A DNA stretch of 64,000 nt from Methylohalobius crimeensis 10Ki (GTDB taxonomy: Bacteria; Pseudomonadota; Gammaproteobacteria; Methylococcales; Methylothermaceae): positions 806,001 to 870,000 of the forward strand of contig NZ_ATXB01000001.1 of the NCBI RefSeq assembly GCF_000421465.1, in the 5' to 3' direction. The position numbers and the translations under genes were made by a program. This document shows positions 54,285 through 62,595 of this stretch, in pieces. Below the pieces are notes generated by a model, which was not told the origin of the DNA, ran no database searches, and saw only the letters and a list, made by a program, of their open reading frames with translations. Position 1 is the first letter of the stretch. Every line of letters starts with the position of its first letter.

Positions 54285-55880
54285 TTATGCGGAGGCTGCC
54301 ACCTTTCTGACCCAAGGCATCATCAGAAGCGCGCAGAAAAAAACCACACCCAGAATATGGAACAGGGTGTTGAGGGTGAGCACTTCGGCTTCCCGCATCA
54401 CCAGGAGGTGGATCTGCTTGAGCGCAGCCATCTCGCTGTCCGCCATTCCCGCACCTAGCATCCGCGCCTGCAGGATTCCCAAAAGGGTCTGTGCTTGAGC
54501 CGAGCCCGCCGTGACCGCCTCGCTCAGTTGGGCATAGTAGCCTTTTTCCAGTTGGATCATCAGGGTGTTGGCAACGGCCAGGCCGATGGCCCCGCCCAGG
54601 TTGCGCATGAGATTATAGAGCCCGCTGGCGTTCTTCACTTCCTCCGGCGGCAGGGTGCCGAGGGCCAGCGAATTGATCGGTAAGAAGCACATCATCAGAG
54701 CGAATCCACGCATTGCCTGGGGCCAGAAGAACTCCCAGTAGCCCGCCTCGTGGGTGAGGTTGCCGTTCATCCAGCTTCCCACACCGAACAGGAGAAGTCC
54801 GAAGGCCAGCATCAGCCGGGAGTCGATGAGCTTGGCCAAGGGGCCGGCGACGAATGCCGAGACGAACTGGAACAGCCCGGTCACCATGAGGTACTGGCCG
54901 ATCTGTAGACTGTTAAGGCCCTTGACGCTGGCCAGGTAGACCGGCATGAGGTAGAGGAGGGTGAACAGTCCGATGCCGAGGATGAAGCTGAACATGCAGC
55001 CTACCGCGAAATTTCGGTTGCGGAAGGCGCGCAGGTCGACGATGGGATGCTCGGTGGTCAACTCGCGCCACAACATGGCGATGCCGGCGATGGCCGCCAG
55101 GAGAGTGAAGCAGACGATTTCCCGGCTCTCGAACCATTCCTCCTTGACGCCTTCCTCCAGCACGAACTGCAGGCTGCCGAGAAACAGCACGATGCAGAGG
55201 ATGCCGGGAAAGTCGATCCGCTCCAGAAGCTTCCAGTCCGGCTCGTCCACCCGCAGAAACAGCCAGATCGCCAGACACACCGCCGTCCCCGGCAACAGAT
55301 TGATGAGAAACAGCGCCTTCCAGGAGACCGCCTCAGTAAGAAAGCCGCCCAGCACCGGTCCCGCGGTAGGCGCGACGGTTACCACCATGCCGACGACGAT
55401 GGTCATCGCCGGTTGCAGACGCGGTGGAAACAGGGTGTAGATGACCGCAAACACGGAAGGGATCATGGCGCCGCCGAAAAGCCCCTGAAAGGCACGGAAT
55501 ACCACCATGGCGGGGAGGTTCCAGGCCACTGCGCAACCAAGGCTCATCAGCGTAAAGCCGCCGCAGGAGAGAACGAATAAATAGCGGGTGGAGAAAGCCT
55601 GTGCGAGCCAGCCGGAGAGGGGAATGATCACCACCTCCGCCACCAAGTAGGCGGTCTGTACCCGGGTAATCTCGTCCCGGGTCGCCGAGAGACCGGCCTG
55701 GATTTGCTCCAGGGAGCTGGCGACGATCTGGATGTCCAGGATCGCCATGAAGATCCCGAACACCATGGCGAAGAACCCGATCCACTGCTGCGGGGTGAGC
55801 TCCCGTTCCGCAAGCGCTTCTTCGAGCGGGGGCTCGGTCCTATCCTGTGGCTCGGAAGCCGCCGATTTCGCCGCCCCCAT
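54285..55880 (-). CDS. emrB: DHA2 family multidrug efflux MFS transporter
   Basis: A 531-residue EmrB-type transporter with 14 predicted membrane spans. MAILDIQIVASSLEQIQAGL and TAYLVAEVVIIPLSGWLAQA are typical of TM1-2, and the motif-C-like VAPTAGPVLGGFLTEAVSWK follows. It exports drugs or other hydrophobic compounds by proton antiport, through the adjacent EmrA adaptor and the NodT-type outer-membrane channel encoded across the TetR gene. Confidence 0.92.
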   Translation of the reverse strand: MGAAKSAASEPQDRTEPPLEEALAERELTPQQWIGFFAMVFGIFMAILDIQIVASSLEQIQAGLSATRDEITRVQTAYLVAEVVIIPLSGWLAQAFSTRYLFVLSCGGFTLMSLGCAVAWNLPAMVVFRAFQGLFGGAMIPSVFAVIYTLFPPRLQPAMTIVVGMVVTVAPTAGPVLGGFLTEAVSWKALFLINLLPGTAVCLAIWLFLRVDEPDWKLLERIDFPGILCIVLFLGSLQFVLEEGVKEEWFESREIVCFTLLAAIAGIAMLWRELTTEHPIVDLRAFRNRNFAVGCMFSFILGIGLFTLLYLMPVYLASVKGLNSLQIGQYLMVTGLFQFVSAFVAGPLAKLIDSRLMLAFGLLLFGVGSWMNGNLTHEAGYWEFFWPQAMRGFALMMCFLPINSLALGTLPPEEVKNASGLYNLMRNLGGAIGLAVANTLMIQLEKGYYAQLSEAVTAGSAQAQTLLGILQARMLGAGMADSEMAALKQIHLLVMREAEVLTLNTLFHILGVVFFCALLMMPWVRKVAASA

Positions 55881-55884
55881 GGTC

Positions 55885-56910
55885 CTAGCGCACCTTCACC
55901 TTGACCACAGTGGAAAGCCCCGGCCAGAGGCGGCCCAGGTCGGTTTCGGGCCGGAACCGGATTTTCACCGGGATGCGGCGCACGATCTTGGTGAAATTGC
56001 CCGTGGCGTTTTCCGGCGGCAACAGGCTGAATTCAGCCCCCGAGGCCGGCGCGAAGCTCTCTACCGTCCCTTCGAAAGGCTGGTCGGGGAAGGCGTCTAC
56101 GTGAATCTCTACCGGTTGCCCTCGCCGCATCCGGGCGATCTGGGTTTCCTTGAAATTCGCTTCGACGAAGACGCCGTCGGCCGGAATCAGATAGGCGAGG
56201 ATGCTGCCCGGCTTGACCAGTTGCCCGACCTGCACGCTGCGGTTGCCGATGGTGCCGGCGATGGGAGCTACGATGCGGGTGTTCTCCAGATCGATGCGTG
56301 CAAGCTCCAGGGCGGCTTCGGCCGCCTTCAGCCGGGCCCGGGTTTCGGCGATCCGGGCATCGAAAGCGGTCAACTGGCTTTCCGCCTCTTGCCGCGCCGA
56401 AAGGACCTTGTCCCGCCGCGCCAGTGCCTGCTTGTGGGCGGCCTCGGCACTGTCGCGAGTCTGGGTCGAAACCGCCCCTTCCGCGGCCAGGTTGCGGATT
56501 CGCTTCAAGTCTTTTGCGGCCCGCTCCAGATCCGCCTCCGCCACGGCTATCTCCGCCAGGGTCTGGCGGATCTTGGCGCTCTGGGTGTGCTTGTCGTTTT
56601 CCAGAGTTTCGATGCGCGCCGTTTCCACCAGTACCTGCGCCTCCGCTTGCTCGACACGGGCGCGGAAATCGTGGTCGTCGATGACCACAAGGAGATCGCC
56701 CGGCTTCACTTTCTGATTGTCCTCGAATAGAACCTCCTTGACGTAGCCGGTTTCCTTGGGGCTGATCAAACTCATATGCGCCTTGAGATAGGCGTTGTCG
56801 GTGGTCTCGAACGGATGGATCGCCTCAAGCCAATAAAATACGACCGCCGTCGCCGCGGCTGTCACGAGAGTTAGAATAAGCAGAGTTTTTCTTGAAACGA
56901 GGGCGCGCAT
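55885..56910 (-). CDS. emrA: HlyD/EmrA-family membrane fusion protein
   Basis: A 341-residue periplasmic adaptor. One membrane anchor at about 8-26, then the lipoyl half-motif EVLFEDNQKVKPGDLLVVID, a long alpha-hairpin (about 75-190), and IVAPIAGTIGNRSVQVGQLV, the second half. It joins EmrB to an outer-membrane channel. The stop is four bases before emrB; the start faces the TetR gene across the palindromic operator. Confidence 0.92.
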   Translation of the reverse strand: MRALVSRKTLLILTLVTAAATAVVFYWLEAIHPFETTDNAYLKAHMSLISPKETGYVKEVLFEDNQKVKPGDLLVVIDDHDFRARVEQAEAQVLVETARIETLENDKHTQSAKIRQTLAEIAVAEADLERAAKDLKRIRNLAAEGAVSTQTRDSAEAAHKQALARRDKVLSARQEAESQLTAFDARIAETRARLKAAEAALELARIDLENTRIVAPIAGTIGNRSVQVGQLVKPGSILAYLIPADGVFVEANFKETQIARMRRGQPVEIHVDAFPDQPFEGTVESFAPASGAEFSLLPPENATGNFTKIVRRIPVKIRFRPETDLGRLWPGLSTVVKVKVR

Positions 56911-56926
56911 GATCGGTGTTTGATAT

Positions 56927-56946
56927 ACTAAACGGTGTAGTTTAGT
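56927..56946. promoter_or_regulatory. Candidate TetR operator
   Basis: ACTAAAC-GGTGTA-GTTTAGT is a perfect palindrome with 7-base arms and a 6-base spacer, between the divergent emrA and tetR starts. Size and position fit a TetR-family operator controlling both directions. Confidence 0.65.
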
Positions 56947-56993
56947 TTAATTACTGTTTTCGTTCCGATGCAACTCGATTTTCCGGAAAGGCC

Positions 56994-57602
56994 GTGAGCA
57001 CCGTCTCCAATTCAAAACGACAAGCTATTCTCCGGGCGGCCAAAGCCGCCTTCATCGCCCATGGCTACAGCGGCGCGAGCATGGAAGCCATTGCTGAAGC
57101 CGCGCCGGTGTCCAAGCCGACCCTCTACAGCCATTTCAACGGCAAGCAGGATCTGTTCGCCGCGGTGATCGCCGCACAGTGCCATACGCTGCTGGGCACC
57201 CTTTCCAACGCTCACACTGAATTTTACGAGCCGGCGGCCGGGCTCAAATCCATCGCACGCGCCTTCGTAGAACTCGTCTACCGTAGCGAGTCTCTGAGTC
57301 TTTACCGATTGATCATTGCGGAGCAGCAGCACTTTCCGCAGCTGGGCGAGTTGGTCTATGGCTCCAGTGCCGAGCCGGTACTGAGTCAGTTCGCCGCCTA
57401 CCTGCGTGAGCTCGACCGGCGCGGCGCCTTGCGCGTTCCGGACGTGGATACGTCGAGTCGGCTGCTGTTCGGTATGCTGAAGGGCGACGAGCACTTTCGC
57501 TGTCTGCTCGGACTGCAGCCGGGCTTGAGCGAGGCGGAAAAGGAGCGCCTGGTGGATGCTTCGGTTTCTTTGTTCCTCAAAGGACACGGCTATGAAGCCT
57601 AA
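56994..57602 (+). CDS. TetR/AcrR family transcriptional regulator
   Basis: A 202-residue repressor. The N-terminal HTH covers KRQAILRAAKAAFIAHGYSG through VSKPTLYSHFNGKQDLFAAV; the C-terminal ligand domain includes FGMLKGDEHFRCLLGLQPGL. It likely represses the divergent emrAB pair and its own gene through the palindrome 48 bases upstream. The start is GTG behind GGAAAGG. Its end overlaps the outer-membrane factor gene by 11 bases. Confidence 0.93.
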   Translation: MSTVSNSKRQAILRAAKAAFIAHGYSGASMEAIAEAAPVSKPTLYSHFNGKQDLFAAVIAAQCHTLLGTLSNAHTEFYEPAAGLKSIARAFVELVYRSESLSLYRLIIAEQQHFPQLGELVYGSSAEPVLSQFAAYLRELDRRGALRVPDVDTSSRLLFGMLKGDEHFRCLLGLQPGLSEAEKERLVDASVSLFLKGHGYEA

Positions 57603-59106
57603 GGCCGGGTGGCTGCTGTCACTGTGCGGTCTGGCAGGCTGCACCGTGGGGCCGGACTATCAGGAACCGGCGCCTGCCGTTCCGGACCGGTGGCAGGCTG
57701 AACGGAGGGCGGACGACTTGAAGCCGGTCGACCGAGAAACCCTGAAGAATTGGTGGAAAAGCTTCGGCGATGCCGGCCTCGACCGCCTGATGGAGCAGGC
57801 CGTGGATGAAAACCTGGACCTCCAGATCGCGCTGTCGCGCATCGAGCAGGCCCGCGCCGAGCGTCGCGGCACCGGGGCCCAATTGTTTCCGAAGGTCGAT
57901 GTGGCGGTCGGCGCCCAGCGTAACGACAACCCTTTTCCCGGCTTCGCTCCGGGGATCCGTTTCAATTTGTTCGAACTCGGTTTCGACGCCATCTGGGAAA
58001 TCGATCTCTTCGGCCGCCAGCACCGCCGCCTGGAAGCGGCGTCCGCCGATTTGGACGCGGCCAAGGACGAGTACGCCCAAGCCTTGGTGACTTTGACTTC
58101 CGACCTGGCACGCGGCTATATCGAATACCGAAGCCTGCAATACCAGCTGCGTATTACCCGTTCCAACCTGGAGGCGCAGCAAAAAACCCTGAAGCTCACG
58201 GAATTACTGTTCAACGAAGGTGCCGGAACGCGCCACGACGTGGTGCGGGCGAGGGCCCAGACCGAGACCACGGCGGCGCAGCTTCCCGCCCTGGAAGCCG
58301 AATTGGTTGCCGTGCAGCGGCAGCTGGAAGTGCTGGTGGGCCGTCAGCCCGGGGCTTTGGCGGCCGAACTGGAGCAGCCGGGAGATGTCCCCGTGGCGCC
58401 GGGGCATGCGATTCTGGCGACGCCGGCGCAGACGATCCGCCATCGTCCCGATCTGCGTATCGCCGAGCGCCGGCTTGCCGCCGCCACCGCCCTCCAAGGC
58501 GCGGCCATTGCCGAACTGTTTCCCAAAGTGTCGCTTTCAGCTTTCCTGGGGCTGCATAACACCGATATCGAATCCCTGTTCAAATCGGCCGCCTTCTCCT
58601 ACGGCGTCGCCGCCAACCTCCTGCAGCCGCTGCTCCACTTCGGCCGCATCCGTGCCGGAATCGACCTGGCCGAGGCGCGCCAGCGGGAAGCTTATCTGGC
58701 TTTCGAAAAGGCGGTGCTGGAGGCGCTCCGGGAGACCGAGACCGCCCTGACCCGCTATCTCAAGGAGGAGATCCGGCGCCAGACTCTGGGTCGCTCGGTG
58801 GCTGATCTTCGCGAATCGGTCCGGCTTTCGCAACTGCGTTATCATGAAGGCGTGATATCGTTTCTGGACGTGCTCGACGCCCAGCGGGCACTCTATGTCG
58901 CAGAAATCGAGTTGGCACGTTCGGAAGCGGCGGCGTCCACCAATCTCATCGCCATGTACAAAGCCCTCGGCGGGGGCGCGGAAGCAAGGCAGCCGGAAGT
59001 CAAGGCACATCGTTTCCAACCAACGATCACACAAGCACGGACCCCCCATCCTTGGATCCCGGCGAAACGAATACAAAATCTTGCCAAACAAATCGGCTTG
59101 GAGTAA
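57592..59106 (+). CDS. NodT family outer-membrane efflux lipoprotein
   Basis: A 504-residue TolC-type outer-membrane channel. The signal peptide ends in the lipobox LAGC (Cys18), then TVGPDYQEPAP, the typical NodT start. Two structural repeats include NWWKSFGDAGLDRLMEQAVD and RHRPDLRIAERRLAAATALQ, the latter highly conserved. It completes the EmrA/EmrB export system. I chose the ATG at 57592, overlapping tetR, with AAAGGA upstream. The last 35 residues are basic and look like an extra tail. Confidence 0.92.
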   Translation: MKPKAGWLLSLCGLAGCTVGPDYQEPAPAVPDRWQAERRADDLKPVDRETLKNWWKSFGDAGLDRLMEQAVDENLDLQIALSRIEQARAERRGTGAQLFPKVDVAVGAQRNDNPFPGFAPGIRFNLFELGFDAIWEIDLFGRQHRRLEAASADLDAAKDEYAQALVTLTSDLARGYIEYRSLQYQLRITRSNLEAQQKTLKLTELLFNEGAGTRHDVVRARAQTETTAAQLPALEAELVAVQRQLEVLVGRQPGALAAELEQPGDVPVAPGHAILATPAQTIRHRPDLRIAERRLAAATALQGAAIAELFPKVSLSAFLGLHNTDIESLFKSAAFSYGVAANLLQPLLHFGRIRAGIDLAEARQREAYLAFEKAVLEALRETETALTRYLKEEIRRQTLGRSVADLRESVRLSQLRYHEGVISFLDVLDAQRALYVAEIELARSEAAASTNLIAMYKALGGGAEARQPEVKAHRFQPTITQARTPHPWIPAKRIQNLAKQIGLE

Positions 59107-59330
59107 CGTCGTGACGACGATCTGTGGGAAAGTGCCATTGAATTTCCTATGCAGTCGACCGAACGGGACGCCGGTGCCTGACGAGAGGGGTGGGTCGAAA
59201 TGCATCATGGTGGGATGAAAACGTCGTCATCCTTACCGGCCCCGACGTGCAGCCTAAGCAGCGAAAGTTTCGCCTTTCTATCGCAGGGCAAGATCGGATG
59301 GGCTGAGTGAATCAGGAAACAGGAGGCGAC

Positions 59331-60989
59331 ATGGCCACCAGAAACTCCACGACCAGCATCGGCGAGTATCTGCTTCAGCGGCTCCATGAGGCGGGTGCCC
59401 ATCATATCTTCGGCGTGCCGGGCGATTACATCCTGAAGTTCTACGAACAGATCTCCCAAGGGCCGGTGCGGCACATCGGGACTACCCGGGAAGACACGGC
59501 CGCCTTTGCGGCCGACGGCTACGCCCGCTGCCAGGGCATCGGCGCCATGGCCATCACCTACGGCGTGGGGGCGCTCAATGTGGTCAACGCCGTTGCCGGC
59601 GCCTATGCCGAATCCTCCCCCGTGGTGGTCATCAGCGGCGCGCCCGGGGTGTGGGAACAGCGGGAAGACCCTTTGCTGCATCATCGTTTCGGCCCCTACA
59701 CCTTCCAACGGGAGATCTTCGATCGCATCACTTGCGCCACCACCGTCCTCGACGATCCGATCACCGCCTTCCGCCAGATCGATCGCACCATCGCCGCAGC
59801 GCAGCGCGAACATAAGCCGGTATACATCGAACTGCCCCGGGATCGGGTGACGGTGGCCGGTGTGCCGCTCCCCGCCGTGGCGGAGGCGACCCCCCAAGAG
59901 ACAAGCGATGCCGCCACGTTGGACGAGGCGGTGGCGGAAACCCTGGCACTCTTGGCCCAAGCCAAATCGCCGGTACTCATCGCCGGCGTCGAAGTCCACC
60001 GATGCGGATTGCAGGACGCGCTGGTGGACCTGGTCGTGCGTGCCGGGCTCCCGGTGGCCGCGACGCTGACCGGAAAATCGGTGGTCGGCGAAAGACATCC
60101 CGCTTACATCGGCGTCTACGAAGGGGCGGCGAGTTCGGAGCATACGCGCCAGATGGTCGAACGGGCCGATGTGCTCATTATGCTCGGCGTGACCCTCAAT
60201 GACGTGGACACCGGCGTCTATACGGCCAATCTCGATCCGCACCGGCTGGTGCGCGCGAGCCAGGGGGAAGTCAACATCCGCTACCACCGCTATCCGCGCG
60301 TTCAACTTCAGGACTTTATTGGCGCGCTTGCCCGTCAGGTTTCGCCGCGGCGCGAGGCATTGCCCAGCCAGCCCTTCGTCGACAGCGGCCCGGCTTTTCC
60401 TGTCCCCGGACAGGCGATGACCACGGCACGCCTTATTGCCCGGCTGAATTGCGCCCTGACCCCGGAAATGATTGTGGTCAGCGATGTGGGCGACTGCCTG
60501 TTTGCCGCCATCGAGTTGCGGGTGTGCGAGCGCAGTGAATTCCTCGCCTCCGCCTACTACACCACCATGGGCTTCGCTGTTCCCGCGGCGCTCGGAGCAC
60601 AGGTGGCGCGGCCCGACCGGCGCGCGCTCATCCTGGTGGGCGACGGCGCCTTCCAGATGACCGGGACGGAGCTTTCCACCCACGCGCGGCTCAACCTGGC
60701 TCCGATCATCATCGTCTTCAACAACGCAGGCTACAGCACGGAACGCAATATCCTGGAAGGTCCTTTCAACGACATCGCGGCATGGCGCTTCGATCGCCTC
60801 GGAGAGGTGTTCGGGCCGCTGCACGGCTATGATGCCAAGACCGAAGACGCTTTTGAAACGGCACTGGCCCGCGCCCTGGCCGAAACCGGCTGTCCCAGTC
60901 TGATCAACGTCCATTTATCGCCGGACGATGCTTCACCGGCCATGCGGCGGCTGACCGAGCGTCTCAGCCATCGCGTCGGCAACCAATAG
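59331..60989 (+). CDS. Thiamine-diphosphate alpha-keto acid decarboxylase
   Basis: A 552-residue enzyme of the pyruvate/indolepyruvate decarboxylase family. GVPGDYILKFYEQISQGPV and TREDTAAFAADGYARCQGIG hold the cofactor-activating Glu; the ThDP-Mg motif is VGDGAFQMTGTELSTHARLN with NNAGYSTERNILEG. It makes an aldehyde from a 2-keto acid, but pyruvate, phenylpyruvate or branched-chain substrates cannot be told apart. The ATG at 59331 has AGGAGG upstream. Confidence 0.88.
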   Translation: MATRNSTTSIGEYLLQRLHEAGAHHIFGVPGDYILKFYEQISQGPVRHIGTTREDTAAFAADGYARCQGIGAMAITYGVGALNVVNAVAGAYAESSPVVVISGAPGVWEQREDPLLHHRFGPYTFQREIFDRITCATTVLDDPITAFRQIDRTIAAAQREHKPVYIELPRDRVTVAGVPLPAVAEATPQETSDAATLDEAVAETLALLAQAKSPVLIAGVEVHRCGLQDALVDLVVRAGLPVAATLTGKSVVGERHPAYIGVYEGAASSEHTRQMVERADVLIMLGVTLNDVDTGVYTANLDPHRLVRASQGEVNIRYHRYPRVQLQDFIGALARQVSPRREALPSQPFVDSGPAFPVPGQAMTTARLIARLNCALTPEMIVVSDVGDCLFAAIELRVCERSEFLASAYYTTMGFAVPAALGAQVARPDRRALILVGDGAFQMTGTELSTHARLNLAPIIIVFNNAGYSTERNILEGPFNDIAAWRFDRLGEVFGPLHGYDAKTEDAFETALARALAETGCPSLINVHLSPDDASPAMRRLTERLSHRVGNQ

Positions 60990-61067
60990 ATGGTTCCGGA
61001 CAAGCTCCGTGCGTGATCCGGATCTTTCCGCACGCTTTTCGTAGCCGCGTCAATGCGGATTTCTCCC

Positions 61068-61733
61068 TTATCGGTCCCGACGAAAGAAGTGCGGATTAGC
61101 TTCCACAAACGCCTCGATCCATTGTTCCAAAAACGAACGAGTCCCCGCAGTTTTCAGATAGCCGTACCCCATAATCGCGATTACCGCGGCTCCCACCGCA
61201 TCCACGATCAAATCCCACATGGTGTCGGTCAGGCCCGACGAATCGCCCAGCATCGCCTTTTGCATATTCATCCCGAAAAATTGGTCTATCCCGAACTCGA
61301 AGATCTCCCAAAGCGCCCCTATCCCCAGTGCGAACATGAAAGCGAACAGGGCGACGAAGCCGGGATTCATGTGGAGATCGATTTCTTTTTTCTCGTTCAG
61401 GACGTAGACGAGCAAAAATCCGATGATTCCGAACAAAAAACCCGAAGCGGTGTGGAGGACGATATCCCACCACCAGAACCGGACATAGTAACCTCGCATC
61501 TCGCCCAAAAAGAGGGAGGCAAAGACGAATAGCGTCGCCAGGAGTTCGAACTCCGGCGGAATGAAAACCCGGAAGCGTTTGCCCAGGAGCAAAGGGACAA
61601 GGGTGGCTAAAATGATGACTGTCGTCGTGGCTGCGGTCGACCAACGCTGTTCCCAGATGGCCAGTACCACCCCGACGAGCAAAATCGTCTGGAGCCCCAA
61701 GGTGACCCATTTATGAATAGGCTTCAATCGCAT
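61068..61733 (-). CDS. DUF2238/YjdF-like membrane protein
   Basis: A 221-residue protein with about six hydrophobic segments. RFWWWDIVLHTASGFLFGII, GALWEIFEFGIDQFFGMNMQ and TDTMWDLIVDAVGAAVIAIM match the DUF2238 pattern with its repeated acidic and His residues in membrane helices. Function unknown. It is five bases downstream of the hydroxyacid dehydrogenase gene. Confidence 0.78.
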   Translation of the reverse strand: MRLKPIHKWVTLGLQTILLVGVVLAIWEQRWSTAATTTVIILATLVPLLLGKRFRVFIPPEFELLATLFVFASLFLGEMRGYYVRFWWWDIVLHTASGFLFGIIGFLLVYVLNEKKEIDLHMNPGFVALFAFMFALGIGALWEIFEFGIDQFFGMNMQKAMLGDSSGLTDTMWDLIVDAVGAAVIAIMGYGYLKTAGTRSFLEQWIEAFVEANPHFFRRDR

Positions 61734-61738
61734 CCGCG

Positions 61739-62593
61739 TTATTGCTTGAGCCGAAACAGGGCGGAGATGTCTTCGTCGCCATGACCTTCGGCCATCAGCC
61801 GTTCGTAATCGGCAATGGTTCGGGCGGTCAAGGGGAGGTTAACGTCGGCTTGCTCGGCCATTTGCCGGCAGATTTGCAGATCCTTGTGGTGGAGGGCGAG
61901 TTTAAAGCCCGGGTGGAAGGTATTGCGGATCATGGTGGGACCGCGCTTTTCCAAAAACCAATTGCCGGCGGCTCCTCGGGAAACCACTTCGATTACCCGG
62001 TCCAGATTCAAGCCTTGGCTTTGGCCGAAAGCCAGCGCCTCGGTAACCGCCTGGTTGATGCCGGCGCACAGGATTTGATTGACTGCCTTGGTGGCTTGGC
62101 CGCTTCCCACCGGGCCCATGTGCTGAATCAGGCCGCCGATCGCTTCCAGCGCCGGACGCGCTTTGTTCAGGGCGGTTTCGCTGCCGCCCGCCATGATCGC
62201 CAGGGTGCCGGCGCGCGCGCCCTCCACGCCGCCCGATACGGGGGCATCCAGAAACTCCCCGCCGCAGCCGGCCACCTGTTCCGCCGCCCGGCGGGCGGTA
62301 TCGACGCCGACGGTGGAATGGTCCACCACCACGCTTCCCGGCTGCAGGCCGTCCGCCAAGGCGTCCACGACTTCCAACAGGTCCCGGTCGGCGGATACGC
62401 AGAGCATGATGACGTCGCATTGCCGGGCCAGTTCCACCGGCGTGGCGGCGGCTGGAACCTCCAGTGCTTGAGCGAGTTCCCGGGCCTTGTCGAAGGTGCG
62501 ATTCCATATGCCTTGCAGCAATCCGGCTCGGGCCAGATTGCGGGCCATCGGCGCTCCCATGGCGCCCAGGCCGATGATTCCGACTTTGCGCAT
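61739..62593 (-). CDS. Beta-hydroxyacid dehydrogenase (HIBADH/GarR family)
   Basis: A 284-residue NAD(P)-dependent reductase. MRKVGIIGLGAMGAPMARNL is the nucleotide site, FLDAPVSGGVEGARAGTLAI the substrate-binding signature, and GSGQATKAVNQILCAGINQA holds the catalytic Lys. It may act on 3-hydroxyisobutyrate, tartronate semialdehyde or glyoxylate. The ATG at 62593 is two bases after the speA stop; an earlier in-frame start would run back through speA. Confidence 0.9.
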   Translation of the reverse strand: MRKVGIIGLGAMGAPMARNLARAGLLQGIWNRTFDKARELAQALEVPAAATPVELARQCDVIMLCVSADRDLLEVVDALADGLQPGSVVVDHSTVGVDTARRAAEQVAGCGGEFLDAPVSGGVEGARAGTLAIMAGGSETALNKARPALEAIGGLIQHMGPVGSGQATKAVNQILCAGINQAVTEALAFGQSQGLNLDRVIEVVSRGAAGNWFLEKRGPTMIRNTFHPGFKLALHHKDLQICRQMAEQADVNLPLTARTIADYERLMAEGHGDEDISALFRLKQ

Positions 62594-62595
62594 GA

